From contig NZ_PNCI01000035.1 of NCBI RefSeq assembly GCF_005887095.1, positions 124,001-188,000 on the forward strand: a stretch of DNA of 64,000 nt, given 5' to 3'. Made by a program: the position numbers and the translations under genes. Of the stretch, positions 9,389 through 17,869 are shown one piece after another; position 1 is the first letter of the stretch; every line of letters begins with the position of its first letter. The DNA comes from Pseudoalteromonas rubra (lineage in GTDB: Bacteria > Pseudomonadota > Gammaproteobacteria > Enterobacterales > Alteromonadaceae). Under the pieces are notes generated by a model. That model made no database searches. It was not told the origin of the DNA and saw only the letters and a list, made by a program, of their open reading frames with translations.

Positions 9389-9416
9389 TTGCAATGCGTG
9401 AAAAAAGACGTACAAT
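9389..9416 (+). promoter_or_regulatory. Candidate sigma-70 promoter of the rpsP operon
   Basis: TTGCAA (9389-9394) and TACAAT (9411-9416) are separated by 16 bases, about 70 bases before the rpsP start. This is the best match in the 276-base gap after the receptor gene. Confidence 0.6.
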
Positions 9417-9423
9417 TCCCCAG

Positions 9424-9440
9424 CTTCCCAAAGTGGGAAG
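9424..9440 (+). promoter_or_regulatory. Perfect dyad in the rpsP 5' untranslated leader
   Basis: CTTCCCA (9424-9430), AAG, TGGGAAG (9434-9440) form a 7-bp perfect hairpin just downstream of the expected transcription start. It has no T run, so it is not a terminator. It could be an operator or an RNA stem in the leader of this ribosomal-protein operon. The function is unknown. Confidence 0.45.
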
Positions 9441-9483
9441 CAAATCTTATTAATGAAAACAGTCAATCTATGTAGAGGACGGT

Positions 9484-9732
9484 ATGGTAACTATTCGTTT
9501 GCAACGTGGCGGCGCTAAAAAGCGTCCATTCTATCAAATCGTGGTTGCGGATAGCCGTTTCTCGCGTGACGGTCGTTTCATCGAGAAAGTAGGTTTCTTT
9601 AACCCAATCGCTGCTGGTCAAGAAGAAAAGCTTCGTCTGGACCTTGCCCGTGTTGATCACTGGGTAGGTCAAGGCGCTGGTCTTTCTGATCGCGTAGCTA
9701 AACTGGTTAAAGACGCTCGTAAAGCGGCTTAA
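9484..9732 (+). CDS. rpsP: 30S ribosomal protein S16
   Basis: Small-subunit ribosomal protein S16, 82 aa, the usual length. The N-terminus [20 protein letters not shown] and the segment [19 protein letters not shown] are family hallmarks. It is the first gene of the rpsP-rimM-trmD-rplS operon, with 17 bases to rimM. GAGGACGGT directly before the ATG supplies the ribosome binding site. Confidence 0.98.
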   Translation: MVTIRLQRGGAKKRPFYQIVVADSRFSRDGRFIEKVGFFNPIAAGQEEKLRLDLARVDHWVGQGAGLSDRVAKLVKDARKAA

Positions 9733-9749
9733 TAGGCGTAAGTGTAACC

Positions 9750-10283
9750 ATGAGTCAAGAAAAAACCTCGACAATCGTTGTTGGTAAACTTGGTGCTCCT
9801 TATGGCATCAAAGGTTGGCTTAAGGTGCATTCATTTACTGATGATCCCCAAGGGATCTTCGATTTCAGCCCATGGTTGATAGGTCAACAAGGTAAATGGC
9901 AAACCTTTGAAGTGAGCGACTGGCGTCGTCACAGCAAAGGCTTTATCGCTAAGTTTGCGAACATCAACGACAGAGACGAAGCAATGGCACTGACCAACGC
10001 GGAAATCTCGGTAGATGTAGAGCAGCTCCCTGAATTACCAGAAGGGGAGTTTTATTGGCGAGATCTCATCGGTATGACAGTCGTTACGACAAAAGGGTAT
10101 AACCTGGGTCATGTTGATGACTTGATGGAGACAGGATCAAATGACGTTTTGGTTGTGAAAGCAAACAAAAAAGATGCATTTGGCCAGTCTGAACGTTTAA
10201 TCCCCTTCCTGACAGACTCTGTTGTGATTGAGGTTAAACACGAAGAACGAGAAATTACTGTAGACTGGGATCCGGCGTTTTAA
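9750..10283 (+). CDS. rimM: Ribosome maturation factor RimM
   Basis: 16S rRNA processing factor that binds S19 and the 30S head during assembly. 177 aa. It has the N-terminal RimM beta-barrel ([20 protein letters not shown], residues about 10-29) and a C-terminal PRC-barrel ([20 protein letters not shown] onward, ending [18 protein letters not shown]). Its TAA stop shares a base with the ATG of trmD (TAATG at 10281-10285), so the two genes are translationally coupled. Confidence 0.97.
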   Translation: MSQEKTSTIVVGKLGAPYGIKGWLKVHSFTDDPQGIFDFSPWLIGQQGKWQTFEVSDWRRHSKGFIAKFANINDRDEAMALTNAEISVDVEQLPELPEGEFYWRDLIGMTVVTTKGYNLGHVDDLMETGSNDVLVVKANKKDAFGQSERLIPFLTDSVVIEVKHEEREITVDWDPAF

Positions 10284-11047
10284 TGAGTGAACAGCAAAAA
10301 CTATGGGTTGGGGTGATCTCACTCTTTCCTGAAATGTTTGACGCGGTAACTCAGCAAGGTGTGACCGGTCGGGCCGTGAAAAACGGTTTGATCGACTTTC
10401 ACTGCTGGAATCCGAGAGACTATGCACTGGATAAGCACAGAACCGTTGATGATCGTCCTTATGGCGGTGGTCCGGGCATGCTGATGATGGTCGAGCCTCT
10501 TAAACAAGCCATCCTTGATGCCAAACAGGCAGCAGGTGAAGGCGCTAAAGTAATTTACATGTCTCCACAAGGGCGGAAGTTAGATCAACAAGGTGCAGCC
10601 GAACTGGCTCAATCCGAAAAGTTGATTTTAGTCGCTGGTCGCTACGAAGGTATAGACGAGCGGATCATCGAGTCGTATGTCGACGAAGAGTGGTCCATCG
10701 GGGATTTTATTTTAAGTGGGGGTGAACTGCCCGCCATGACATTGATCGACGCAGTCGCGCGATTGGTGCCTGGTGTGTTAGGACACAACCAGTCTGCAGA
10801 GCAAGATTCGTTCTCAGACGGCTTGTTAGATTGTCCACACTATACTCGGCCAGAAACGTTGGATGGAAAACAGGTGCCTGCTGTATTACTCAGCGGAAAC
10901 CACCAAGCGATAGCCGAGTGGCGCTTAAAGCAGTCACTGGGAAGAACTTGGTTACGCCGTCCAGACTTGTTGCGTAACCTAGCTCTGACTGAGGAGCAAG
11001 CACGTTTGCTTGCTGAATTTCAGCAAGAACATGAAGCTTGTGGCTAG
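10283..11047 (+). CDS. trmD: tRNA (guanine-N1-)-methyltransferase TrmD
   Basis: SPOUT-class methyltransferase making m1G37 in tRNAs reading CUN, CCN and CGG codons, which prevents frameshifting. 254 aa. The conserved start is [40 protein letters not shown] carries the catalytic-site Asp/Arg region. The trefoil-knot SAM-binding motifs [13 protein letters not shown] and [17 protein letters not shown] are intact. It is coupled to rimM by a one-base overlap and followed by rplS after 33 bases. Confidence 0.98.
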   Translation: MSEQQKLWVGVISLFPEMFDAVTQQGVTGRAVKNGLIDFHCWNPRDYALDKHRTVDDRPYGGGPGMLMMVEPLKQAILDAKQAAGEGAKVIYMSPQGRKLDQQGAAELAQSEKLILVAGRYEGIDERIIESYVDEEWSIGDFILSGGELPAMTLIDAVARLVPGVLGHNQSAEQDSFSDGLLDCPHYTRPETLDGKQVPAVLLSGNHQAIAEWRLKQSLGRTWLRRPDLLRNLALTEEQARLLAEFQQEHEACG

Positions 11048-11080
11048 AAGACAGTTACTCCTAGGAATGTGAGAAATAAA

Positions 11081-11440
11081 ATGGCAAAAGTAAACCAAAA
11101 TATTATTAAAGAGCTTGAAGCTGAACAGCTTAAGCAAGACGTACCTGCTTTCGGCGCTGGTGACACAGTAGTTGTTCAGGTTCGCGTTAAAGAAGGCGAG
11201 AAAGAGCGTCTACAGGCCTTTGAAGGTGTTGTAATCGCTAAGCGTAATCGTGGTCTTCACTCTGCATTCACAGTTCGTAAAATCTCGAACGGTGAAGGTG
11301 TAGAGCGTGTATTCCAAACGCACAGCCCTCTTGTTAGCAGCATTGCAGTGAAGCGTCGTGGTGCAGTTCGCCGCGCGAAACTTTACTATCTGCGTGAGCG
11401 TTCTGGTAAGTCTGCACGTATTAAAGAAAAACTTAACTAA
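11081..11440 (+). CDS. rplS: 50S ribosomal protein L19
   Basis: Large-subunit protein L19 at the 30S/50S interface, 119 aa from ATG 11081. A GTG at 11069 would add four residues (MRNK), but its spacing to AGGA is only about three bases. The [13 protein letters not shown] start agrees with other L19 proteins and has GTGAG at a normal distance. The family core [20 protein letters not shown] and [20 protein letters not shown] is intact. It is the last gene of the operon, ending in a strong terminator. Confidence 0.97.
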   Translation: MAKVNQNIIKELEAEQLKQDVPAFGAGDTVVVQVRVKEGEKERLQAFEGVVIAKRNRGLHSAFTVRKISNGEGVERVFQTHSPLVSSIAVKRRGAVRRAKLYYLRERSGKSARIKEKLN

Positions 11441-11463
11441 TACGTCGTATTTACCAATGCTTA

Positions 11464-11500
11464 AAAACGGGCCACTCTTTGAGTGGCCCGTTTTGGTTTT
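11464..11500 (+). terminator. Intrinsic terminator of the rpsP-rplS operon
   Basis: A 14-bp perfect stem pairs AAAACGGGCCACTC (11464-11477) with GAGTGGCCCGTTTT (11481-11494) around a TTT loop, followed by GGTTTT. Confidence 0.93.
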
Positions 11501-11630
11501 AGGCCACAATTACCTGACTTCTTCAATTGCCTACCTAGATGTCTACGGCTTTTAATATTGATCCGCTTTAATTCAATGATGAACCTGCTTTTGTGTGAAC
11601 TATGATGAGATTTAATCGCGGTAAAAGAGC

Positions 11631-11700
11631 TTGCTAATCTAAGCGAGTTGGCATTAGACTGGTGTACCTTTTGGTTTACTAAAGTAAATGATAGTTTACA
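11631..11700 (+). promoter_or_regulatory. tyrA promoter with tandem TyrR-like boxes
   Basis: A candidate promoter is TTGCTA (11631-11636), an 18-base spacer and TAGACT (11655-11660). Downstream, AGTAAA-N6-TTTACA (11683-11700) differs from the TyrR consensus TGTAAA-N6-TTTACA at one base and keeps the essential G and C. A weaker box, TGTACC-N6-TTTACT (11663-11680), lies two bases before it. This strong/weak adjacent pair is the arrangement that lets TyrR hexamers repress in the presence of tyrosine. TyrR itself is not in the window. Confidence 0.75.
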
Positions 11701-11708
11701 GTATGGGA

Positions 11709-12842
11709 ATGAGTCAAACATCTGAACTAACTTTGCTCCGGGAGAAAATTGACGCCTGCGACAGTGCGTTGGTTGACCTGCTGGCACAACGTCGAGATCT
11801 CACTGAGCAGGTTGGAAAAATCAAGCAAGTCACCGGGGCACCGCTGCACGTACCGCAAAGGGAGGCGGACCTGATTGAGGCAAGGCGAGCGCAAGCAGAT
11901 CGAAAGGGAGTCAACCCGGACCTCGTTGAAGATATATTACGCCGAATGATGCGCGAAGCCTATGAGAATCAGCAAAGTGAGCTGGCTTGCGCGGCTCCTC
12001 AGTTGTCACCCGTGGTGATTGTTGGTGGCGCAGGCGCCATGGGCCAATTGTTTACCCGCCAGTTGGAGCGCTCAGGGTATGAAGTGCGTATTTTGGATAA
12101 AGCACAGCAAGCAGATCAGGCCGCGATCCTCTCGGATGCAAAATTGGTGCTGTTGAGTGTGCCCATTAATGCGCTGGAGCAAGTGATCAGTGAGTTACCA
12201 CCCCTTCCTGACGATTGCGTACTGGCAGATATTACCTCCGTTAAACAAGCGCCCCTGCAAGCGATGATGAAAAAGCATCCCGGACCTGTGGTGGGGTTGC
12301 ACCCAATGTTTGGGCCAGATATTTCGCATTGGGTAAAGCAGACTGTGGTGGTGTGTGACGGGCGCAACAGTGAGGCGTATCAGGGGTTGCTTGAGCAGCT
12401 CAAGATCTGGGGGTGTCATTTGGCCAATATGGCTGCTAAAAAGCACGACCAGGCTATGCAGATCATTCAGGTTATGCGCCACCTCACGACATTTGTTTAT
12501 GGCCAGTTTCTGGCCCGTCAGTGCCACACGCTGGAAGAGCTAAAAGGGTGTTCATCACCGATTTATCAGCTTGAGCTAATGATGGTTGGTCGTCTGTTTG
12601 CGCAGTCTGGTGAGCTTTACACTGATATTATGCTGGCACAGTTTGAAGAAGTGGAAGGGTTGCTGGCAAGCTACCAGGATACCTTTGAACAGACGCTGGG
12701 TCGTTTGCAGTCGGGCGACAAAGCGGCACTGATGGCCGCCTTTGATGAAGCAAAGAATTACTTCTCGGACAGTGCACAAACCTTTTTACGTCAAAGCCGG
12801 GGTCTGCTCAATAAGGCCAACGACGCTAAGGTCATTTCCTAG
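11709..12842 (+). CDS. tyrA: Bifunctional chorismate mutase / prephenate dehydrogenase (T-protein)
   Basis: First committed steps to tyrosine: chorismate to prephenate, then oxidative decarboxylation to 4-hydroxyphenylpyruvate with NAD+. 377 aa from ATG 11709. In-frame ATGs at 11688 and 11703 exist, but 11688 lies inside the TyrR box, and 11709 gives the N-terminus closest to E. coli TyrA (SQTSELTLLREKIDACD). The AroQ mutase domain covers residues 1-90 (VPQREADLIEARRAQAD). The dehydrogenase has the nucleotide motif VVIVGGAGAMGQL, then VGLHPMFGPD and the SSPIYQLELMMVGRLFAQ helix. It is convergent with pheA. E. coli aroF, usually beside tyrA, is absent here, so tyrA has its own regulated promoter. 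Confidence 0.96.
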   Translation: MSQTSELTLLREKIDACDSALVDLLAQRRDLTEQVGKIKQVTGAPLHVPQREADLIEARRAQADRKGVNPDLVEDILRRMMREAYENQQSELACAAPQLSPVVIVGGAGAMGQLFTRQLERSGYEVRILDKAQQADQAAILSDAKLVLLSVPINALEQVISELPPLPDDCVLADITSVKQAPLQAMMKKHPGPVVGLHPMFGPDISHWVKQTVVVCDGRNSEAYQGLLEQLKIWGCHLANMAAKKHDQAMQIIQVMRHLTTFVYGQFLARQCHTLEELKGCSSPIYQLELMMVGRLFAQSGELYTDIMLAQFEEVEGLLASYQDTFEQTLGRLQSGDKAALMAAFDEAKNYFSDSAQTFLRQSRGLLNKANDAKVIS

Positions 12843-12856
12843 TTTATACTGAAGCT

Positions 12857-12876
12857 GAGCGAGGTTATCCTCGCTC
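12857..12876. terminator. Hairpin between convergent tyrA and pheA
   Basis: GAGCGAGG (12857-12864), TTAT loop, CCTCGCTC (12869-12876) form a perfect 8-bp stem midway between the two stop codons. Neither side has a clear T run, so termination strength is uncertain. Confidence 0.5.
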
Positions 12877-12883
12877 CCTGTGC

Positions 12884-14038
12884 TTACACGACTTCTACTG
12901 CCTGCAGAGATTCACTTTGGTAGCAGCCCAGGATACGCACATACTGGGTATGCTCCTTCAGGGATTCGAGGGCGCTTTGTACTTGTTTATCCGCGACATT
13001 AGCCTGCAGGTCAACATAAAACACTTCTTCCCAGGGGTTACCTGGCACCGGGCGCGATTCCAGTTTGGTCATATTAATATTGTGCTCTTTGAACACCATC
13101 AGGGCGTCGGCAAGAGATCCGACCTTTTGCTTCGTTGCCATGATCAGGCTGGTTTTGGTTGGGATCTGGGTCGACACTTGCAGTGGCTGGCGCGCAACGA
13201 CAATAAAGCGACTGTGATTTTCTGCTTGATTAGCCAGACCATTTTTAAGTACTTCCAGGCCGAACCCTTTGCCAGCTTGTGCGGAGCCAATTGCGGCACT
13301 GTTTGGCGTGTCTGCGGCCAGTTTCAGTGCGCTGGACGTAGAGTCGCAAGTTTCTTGTATCAGGTCGCCCAGTCCTTCCAGGAAGCGGCTGCACTGTGCG
13401 AAGGGTTGGTGATGGGCGAAAATTTTATTGATGTCTTTGAGAGTGGTGCCTTCTTGTGCCAGCAAACAGTGTTCAACACTGTGTGTTACCTCACCAATAA
13501 TTGAAACCTGGGCATGCTGAAGTAAATCAAAGACTTCATTGATACTTCCTGAGCTGGTATTTTCAATCGGCAGTATACCGTAGTCAGCCTGGCCTTTTTC
13601 AACAGACTGGGTAATGTCCGAGAACGTCTGACATCCCAGCTCAACCAGTGTACCGGGGCGACGGCTGAAATACTTGTGACAGGCAAGCTGACTATAAGAG
13701 CCTTGTCCACCCAGATAAGCAACTTTATGAGTATCACTCAGAGACTCCGGGTTCAGGCTCTTCTGAAGGAGTGCTTGCTGATTCAATACAGAGTCTTCCA
13801 GGATCACCTGAAAAACATTGTTGATATAAAATGGGTCCAGCCCCAGCGATTTGCCGTAACTGATGAGTTTTTCCAGCAGTGCCAGCTCGCGGGCTTCATC
13901 CCTGATAGGTTTGTTGTTGGTGATCTTGTATTCCAGTACGCTGTGGCTCAGTCTGCGACGTTTTGCCAGCAGGATCAATAGCTCAGAATCAATTTCGTTG
14001 ATGTCCTTACGCAGCGCATCCAAAGTATCTTGTGTCAT
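12884..14038 (-). CDS. pheA: Bifunctional chorismate mutase / prephenate dehydratase (P-protein)
   Basis: Makes phenylpyruvate from chorismate through prephenate. 384 aa. The AroQ mutase domain is residues 1-90 (DALRKDINEIDSELLILLAK). The dehydratase follows (VAYLGGQGSYSQLACHKYF, then YGILPIENTSSGSINEVFDL with the Thr-Ser pair). A C-terminal ACT domain carries the Phe feedback site (TKLESRPVPGNPWEEVFYVD with the ESRP motif). GAGG lies five bases before the ATG. Expression is controlled by the pheL attenuator immediately upstream; convergent tyrA lies downstream. Confidence 0.97.
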   Translation of the reverse strand: MTQDTLDALRKDINEIDSELLILLAKRRRLSHSVLEYKITNNKPIRDEARELALLEKLISYGKSLGLDPFYINNVFQVILEDSVLNQQALLQKSLNPESLSDTHKVAYLGGQGSYSQLACHKYFSRRPGTLVELGCQTFSDITQSVEKGQADYGILPIENTSSGSINEVFDLLQHAQVSIIGEVTHSVEHCLLAQEGTTLKDINKIFAHHQPFAQCSRFLEGLGDLIQETCDSTSSALKLAADTPNSAAIGSAQAGKGFGLEVLKNGLANQAENHSRFIVVARQPLQVSTQIPTKTSLIMATKQKVGSLADALMVFKEHNINMTKLESRPVPGNPWEEVFYVDLQANVADKQVQSALESLKEHTQYVRILGCYQSESLQAVEVV

Positions 14039-14060
14039 AGGTCCTCACTCCCATTTTGCC

Positions 14061-14090
14061 AAAAAAAAACCTCCCGGTGTGGGAGGCTTA
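14061..14090 (-). terminator. pheA attenuator terminator with competing antiterminator
   Basis: On the minus strand CCTCCC-ACACC-GGGAGG (14086-14070) is followed by nine Ts (14069-14061), an intrinsic terminator placed 23 bases before the pheA ATG. The strand TAAGCCTC (14090-14083), which includes the 5' arm, is also perfectly complementary over 8 bp to GAGGCTTA at 14125-14118, just after the leader stop codon. That pairing forms the antiterminator. The leader coding end can instead fold as GCUUCUU/AAGAGGC around 14140-14121, sequestering the antiterminator strand. All three elements of classical attenuation are present. Confidence 0.9.
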
Positions 14091-14126
14091 GCTATCTGAT
14101 TTTTACACGCAAACAGTTAAGCCTCT

Positions 14127-14177
14127 TCACCTAAAGAAGCTAAAAAAGAAAAAGTAGTTGCGTGTCGTTAATGTCAT
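14127..14177 (-). CDS. pheL: Phenylalanine-rich leader peptide PheL
   Basis: A 16-codon open reading frame on the minus strand encodes MTLTTRNYFFFFSFFR and then TGA. Six of the last eight residues are Phe, preceded by Tyr. It lies 88 bases upstream of pheA and its 3' end overlaps the pausing hairpin of the attenuator. When charged tRNA-Phe is scarce, ribosomes stalled on the Phe codons should free the antiterminator strand. The ribosome binding site is weak (AGACAG). The role follows the E. coli pheL model; the peptide itself need have no other function. It is too short for most gene finders. Confidence 0.88.
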   Translation of the reverse strand: MTLTTRNYFFFFSFFR

Positions 14178-14217
14178 AAATCTGTCTAAAATGTGGTTCT
14201 TAATCTAATTACCCCTA

Positions 14218-14247
14218 TTATTAGCACAGATCATTTTAACTATACAA
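14218..14247 (-). promoter_or_regulatory. Candidate pheL-pheA promoter
   Basis: TTGTAT (14247-14242), an 18-base spacer and TAATAA (14223-14218) lie about 40 bases before the pheL ATG. The match is moderate. The remaining bases to the divergent GTG at 14354 hold the other gene's promoter, which I cannot place. Confidence 0.4.
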
Positions 14248-14353
14248 GCCTGAATTAAGACATATCTGGCAAAGTGTTTGGCGAGGTTCTCCGTGATCTG
14301 GTATATTCTGCCCATATACTCTTGAAAAACGACAACTCGCTAAAAGGTTTATC

Positions 14354-17347
14354 GTGGGCTATCGACGACCTGTGTCTCGCTTTGGTTTTAACTCACTCAG
14401 TGTCAAACTCCCGGTGTTAACGGCAGCCGTTTGTTTGATTGCCGGCGTCATCGCCGCCGCTTTGATGTTGAAAACCGAAGAAAAGCAACTTGTGTATGAA
14501 GAATTTCATGAGTTAAAGCAAAAAAGTGAGCAAACGCTAACACATTTTTCCGAATTCTTAACGCTGAAGAAAAAATTGGCCCAGCAAGCCAATATGGTTG
14601 TCGGCAGAACACTCTTTTCGGGTCAGCATGAACAGCACGAATCAAATCCTCAGGTTCAAGTAAATCGAACTGACGATCGGATTAACAGTATTGCAGCTAA
14701 CGGTATTTCGGCGGCTTACCTGCCAGCGAAAAATTTGAACGCACAAAGTCAGGCATTGCTCAGCGAATCTGAGTATGTCTGGAATTCACTATCTCCTTTA
14801 CTCCTGCAGGACTTTTTTAACTTTTACCTCTATACCACCGACGACTTTGTTCGGATATCGCCGCCAAACTCTTTGTTGGTTGATGGTAAAGGAGGCAATC
14901 ATTTTAGCATCCATGCTTTACCACTGTTGAGAGAAGAGCTGAACCCGACTCGTCAGGCACTTTGGTCTGGGATCCACTTCGATGAAGTCTGGAGCAAGTG
15001 GGTGGTCAGCGTGCTCGTTCCTCTGTATGTGGATGACATATATCAGGGCTATACTGGCAGCGATTTGGAGCTAGATGTGCTGCTAAGACGCCTTCCTGAG
15101 GCATCTGACACCCTCAGTTATATTGTGTTTGATAAGCAGGGAAGAGTTTTATCCGCACCTAATATGGGGATTGTTGCGCATAATAATGAACTAGCTGATA
15201 AATCGTCATTACCGCCAGCGTTTCAGGAGATGATAGACAGCACGCTACGGGTCAACTTACCTAGCCTGCAAAGCGAGTTTGGCTATAAACAGGAATCTTA
15301 TCTCGCCAATGTGGTCCATCTGACGGAGCTGGACTGGTATGTTGGCTATTACAAAAAACGTGATACTGTCCTGTTTGCACTCAATAATCTTAAATGGAAA
15401 TTCTCTGGTCTGTTTATTCTGTACGGGCTTTTTGTTTCCTTACTGCTCCATCAGGTTATCTATCACCTGATTTTAAAACGTATCAATCAATCAGTGAATG
15501 CGCTGGTTTCGTTTGGGAAAGGCCAACTTGATCACCCAGAATTGCCGGATGCCAGCGATGAGTTAGGCGTGCTGAACGCGTCTATTAATGATATGAGCGG
15601 CGAAACCCGCAAGCTTATCCAGGGACTGAATACTCGGGTATCAGAGCGAGAGTCTGCCCAGAAACAAGCGAATCGCCTGGGTAAAGCCGTGGAGTTTTCT
15701 GGTACTGGAGTACTGATCACCAATGACAGGTTTAAGATAGAGTACGTTAATCCCAAAATGCTAGAGATGACCGGCTTTAATGAAGCGCATTTTATCGGCG
15801 CGCCCTTGCTTGGAATAGTCTCTAACGAAATGGCGATTATCGTTGACGACATCGATTTTGACCTGCGTAGCCGCAATTATTGGCGCGGGGACACGCTGTT
15901 ACAAGGTGTCTCTGATGCGCAGATCTGGGTGAGCCTGAGCATATCTCCTATCCGCGAGGAAAGCGGCAGAATATCCAGCTATGTGGCATCGGCGCAAGAT
16001 ATCTCGTTTGTTAAAGAAAGCCAGCGCAAGATGGAAGAGCTGGCCTATTTTGACACCCTGACTGGGCTGGCAAACCGTACTTTTTTCCGTATGCAATTAC
16101 GCAAGTCGATGGCACTGGCTGAGCGCGGGCACTATGCTTTTGCATTGTTTTATTTCGACCTCGATGAGTTTAAGCGTATCAATGATACTTTGGGTCACGA
16201 TGCCGGGGACCGATTGTTGGTTGAGGTGGCCGATCGCTTGAAACAGCGGCTGCGTGCTGAAGATACGATAGCACGCCTTGGCGGTGATGAGTTTGCTGTG
16301 CTCCTCAGTGGCATAGAAAGTCGAGAAAATGCCATGGATGTGGCCCACACCATTCAACGGACACTGGCTAAGCCAATCCGACTTGGCAACAATGAGGTTA
16401 TTGTTAGTGCCAGTATTGGTATCACACTGGCCCCTTTCGACAGTAAAGAAGAAGAGCAGCTACTTAAACATGCTGACCTTGCCATGTACGAAGCAAAAGC
16501 AAAGGGAAGAAATACTTTCCACTTTTATTCTCAGGAGTTAGACGCGGCAGCCAACGAACGTTTATATATTGAGAATGAGCTCCGCCAGGCAATCAAAGAG
16601 GGCCAGTTCAGTTTACGTTATCAGCCCCAGATCGACAGCATTACTGAGCAAGTGGTGGGATATGAGGCACTGGTTCGCTGGTATCACCCTGAAAAAGGGT
16701 TTATTGCGCCAACCAAATTTATTCCTATCGCAGAAGCGACCGGCATGATCGTTGAACTAGGTGCCTGGGTATTGCGAGAAGCCTGTCAATTCTCTGCAAG
16801 ATTACGCCGCAGTGGCCGTACTGCGGATATTTCTATCAACCTGTCGGCACGGCAATTCAAAGATGCAGAGCTGATAGAGTATATCTCAACCACGTTGAAA
16901 GAAACCGGCCTGTCTCCCGATATGCTACATCTTGAGCTCACAGAAAGTATGTTGATGGGGGATGTTGAGGCGGCAATAGAGCAGCTGCTGGAAATGAAAA
17001 AGTTAGGTGTGTCTTTGTCTATTGATGACTTTGGCACGGGTTATTCTTCGCTTAGCTACCTGAAGCGTTTTCCAGTCGATGTGCTAAAAGTGGACCGCTC
17101 ATTTGTCAAAGATATTCCACAAGACTCGAATGACATGGAAATCACGGCCGCCATCATAGCGATGGCACAGAAGTTAAGTATGAAAGTGATTGCTGAAGGC
17201 GTGGAAACGCAGGAGCAGGTGGCGTTTTTACAAAGAAATAACTGCTTTATCGTGCAGGGGTACTATTACAGTGCGCCTTTAACTGAACACGAAATTCTGA
17301 TGCAAAGCCAACACCCCGGTATAGGGCAGGGCAATCAGGCACATTAA
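14354..17347 (+). CDS. Membrane PAS-GGDEF-EAL cyclic-di-GMP protein
   Basis: Signalling protein that may make and/or break cyclic di-GMP, 997 aa. The start is GTG 14354, with AAAGG six bases upstream. Transmembrane segments at about residues 18-40 and 345-372 bracket a periplasmic sensor region. A HAMP-like linker and a PAS domain (about 440-565) follow. GGDEF is intact at 643-647 (RLGGDEFAVLL), suggesting cyclase activity. The EAL domain starts with EAL at 771-773 and keeps NLSARQF, LELTES, IDDFGTGYSSLSYLKRF, VDRSFV and AEGVET, so phosphodiesterase residues are also present. The net activity cannot be read from sequence. It stands alone between pheA and yciH. Confidence 0.93.
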   Translation: MGYRRPVSRFGFNSLSVKLPVLTAAVCLIAGVIAAALMLKTEEKQLVYEEFHELKQKSEQTLTHFSEFLTLKKKLAQQANMVVGRTLFSGQHEQHESNPQVQVNRTDDRINSIAANGISAAYLPAKNLNAQSQALLSESEYVWNSLSPLLLQDFFNFYLYTTDDFVRISPPNSLLVDGKGGNHFSIHALPLLREELNPTRQALWSGIHFDEVWSKWVVSVLVPLYVDDIYQGYTGSDLELDVLLRRLPEASDTLSYIVFDKQGRVLSAPNMGIVAHNNELADKSSLPPAFQEMIDSTLRVNLPSLQSEFGYKQESYLANVVHLTELDWYVGYYKKRDTVLFALNNLKWKFSGLFILYGLFVSLLLHQVIYHLILKRINQSVNALVSFGKGQLDHPELPDASDELGVLNASINDMSGETRKLIQGLNTRVSERESAQKQANRLGKAVEFSGTGVLITNDRFKIEYVNPKMLEMTGFNEAHFIGAPLLGIVSNEMAIIVDDIDFDLRSRNYWRGDTLLQGVSDAQIWVSLSISPIREESGRISSYVASAQDISFVKESQRKMEELAYFDTLTGLANRTFFRMQLRKSMALAERGHYAFALFYFDLDEFKRINDTLGHDAGDRLLVEVADRLKQRLRAEDTIARLGGDEFAVLLSGIESRENAMDVAHTIQRTLAKPIRLGNNEVIVSASIGITLAPFDSKEEEQLLKHADLAMYEAKAKGRNTFHFYSQELDAAANERLYIENELRQAIKEGQFSLRYQPQIDSITEQVVGYEALVRWYHPEKGFIAPTKFIPIAEATGMIVELGAWVLREACQFSARLRRSGRTADISINLSARQFKDAELIEYISTTLKETGLSPDMLHLELTESMLMGDVEAAIEQLLEMKKLGVSLSIDDFGTGYSSLSYLKRFPVDVLKVDRSFVKDIPQDSNDMEITAAIIAMAQKLSMKVIAEGVETQEQVAFLQRNNCFIVQGYYYSAPLTEHEILMQSQHPGIGQGNQAH

Positions 17348-17394
17348 GCCAGTTTGGCGAGCTAGAAGGTGTCAGGCTCGCCCCCATGCTGAAA

Positions 17395-17724
17395 TCAGCC
17401 TCCAGCGATTTTAACTTTGAAACCTTGTGCTTCGAGCAGGGTTTTGAGTTTATTTCTGTCATCTCCCTGAATTTCTATTACATTATCTTTGAGTGCGCCG
17501 CCCTGGCCCATTTTACTTTTTAAGGTTTTCGCCAGTTTTTTCATATCGTGCTCTGCCGGGTCAATGCCAACAACCAACATGACGCCCTTACCCTTGCGAC
17601 CTTTGGTTTGGCGCTCGATACGTACCGCGCCATCTTTAAACAATTTTGCTTGCGGTTCTGGCTTGGATTCAGTGTGCTTTATGCGGCCAGACTCGGTTGA
17701 GTACACTAAACGACTCTCTGACAT
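17395..17724 (-). CDS. yciH: SUI1/YciH-family translation factor
   Basis: Small protein of the eIF1/SUI1 fold, 109 aa like E. coli YciH. Bacterial members are proposed to act in translation initiation fidelity. The visible core is RIERQTKGRKGKGVMLVVGI followed by KTLKSKMGQGGALKDNVIEI, the SUI1 signature with Lys/Gly-rich loops. A strong CAGGAGAG lies before the ATG. It is convergent with the GGDEF-EAL gene; an imperfect hairpin (GGCGAG at 17356-17361 with CTCGCC at 17377-17382) lies between them. Confidence 0.92.
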   Translation of the reverse strand: MSESRLVYSTESGRIKHTESKPEPQAKLFKDGAVRIERQTKGRKGKGVMLVVGIDPAEHDMKKLAKTLKSKMGQGGALKDNVIEIQGDDRNKLKTLLEAQGFKVKIAGG

Positions 17725-17869
17725 TTTGACTCTCCTGTTTGAGGCTGAATGTCGTCATGGTAACAAAAAGCGTTTTGAAGAGAGATAATTTTTTGGCTAA
17801 TTTCACTTATCGGTTTATATTTAAAACAGCATCATGGATACCAAAATTCAACCAAAGTAGGAGCTTGCG

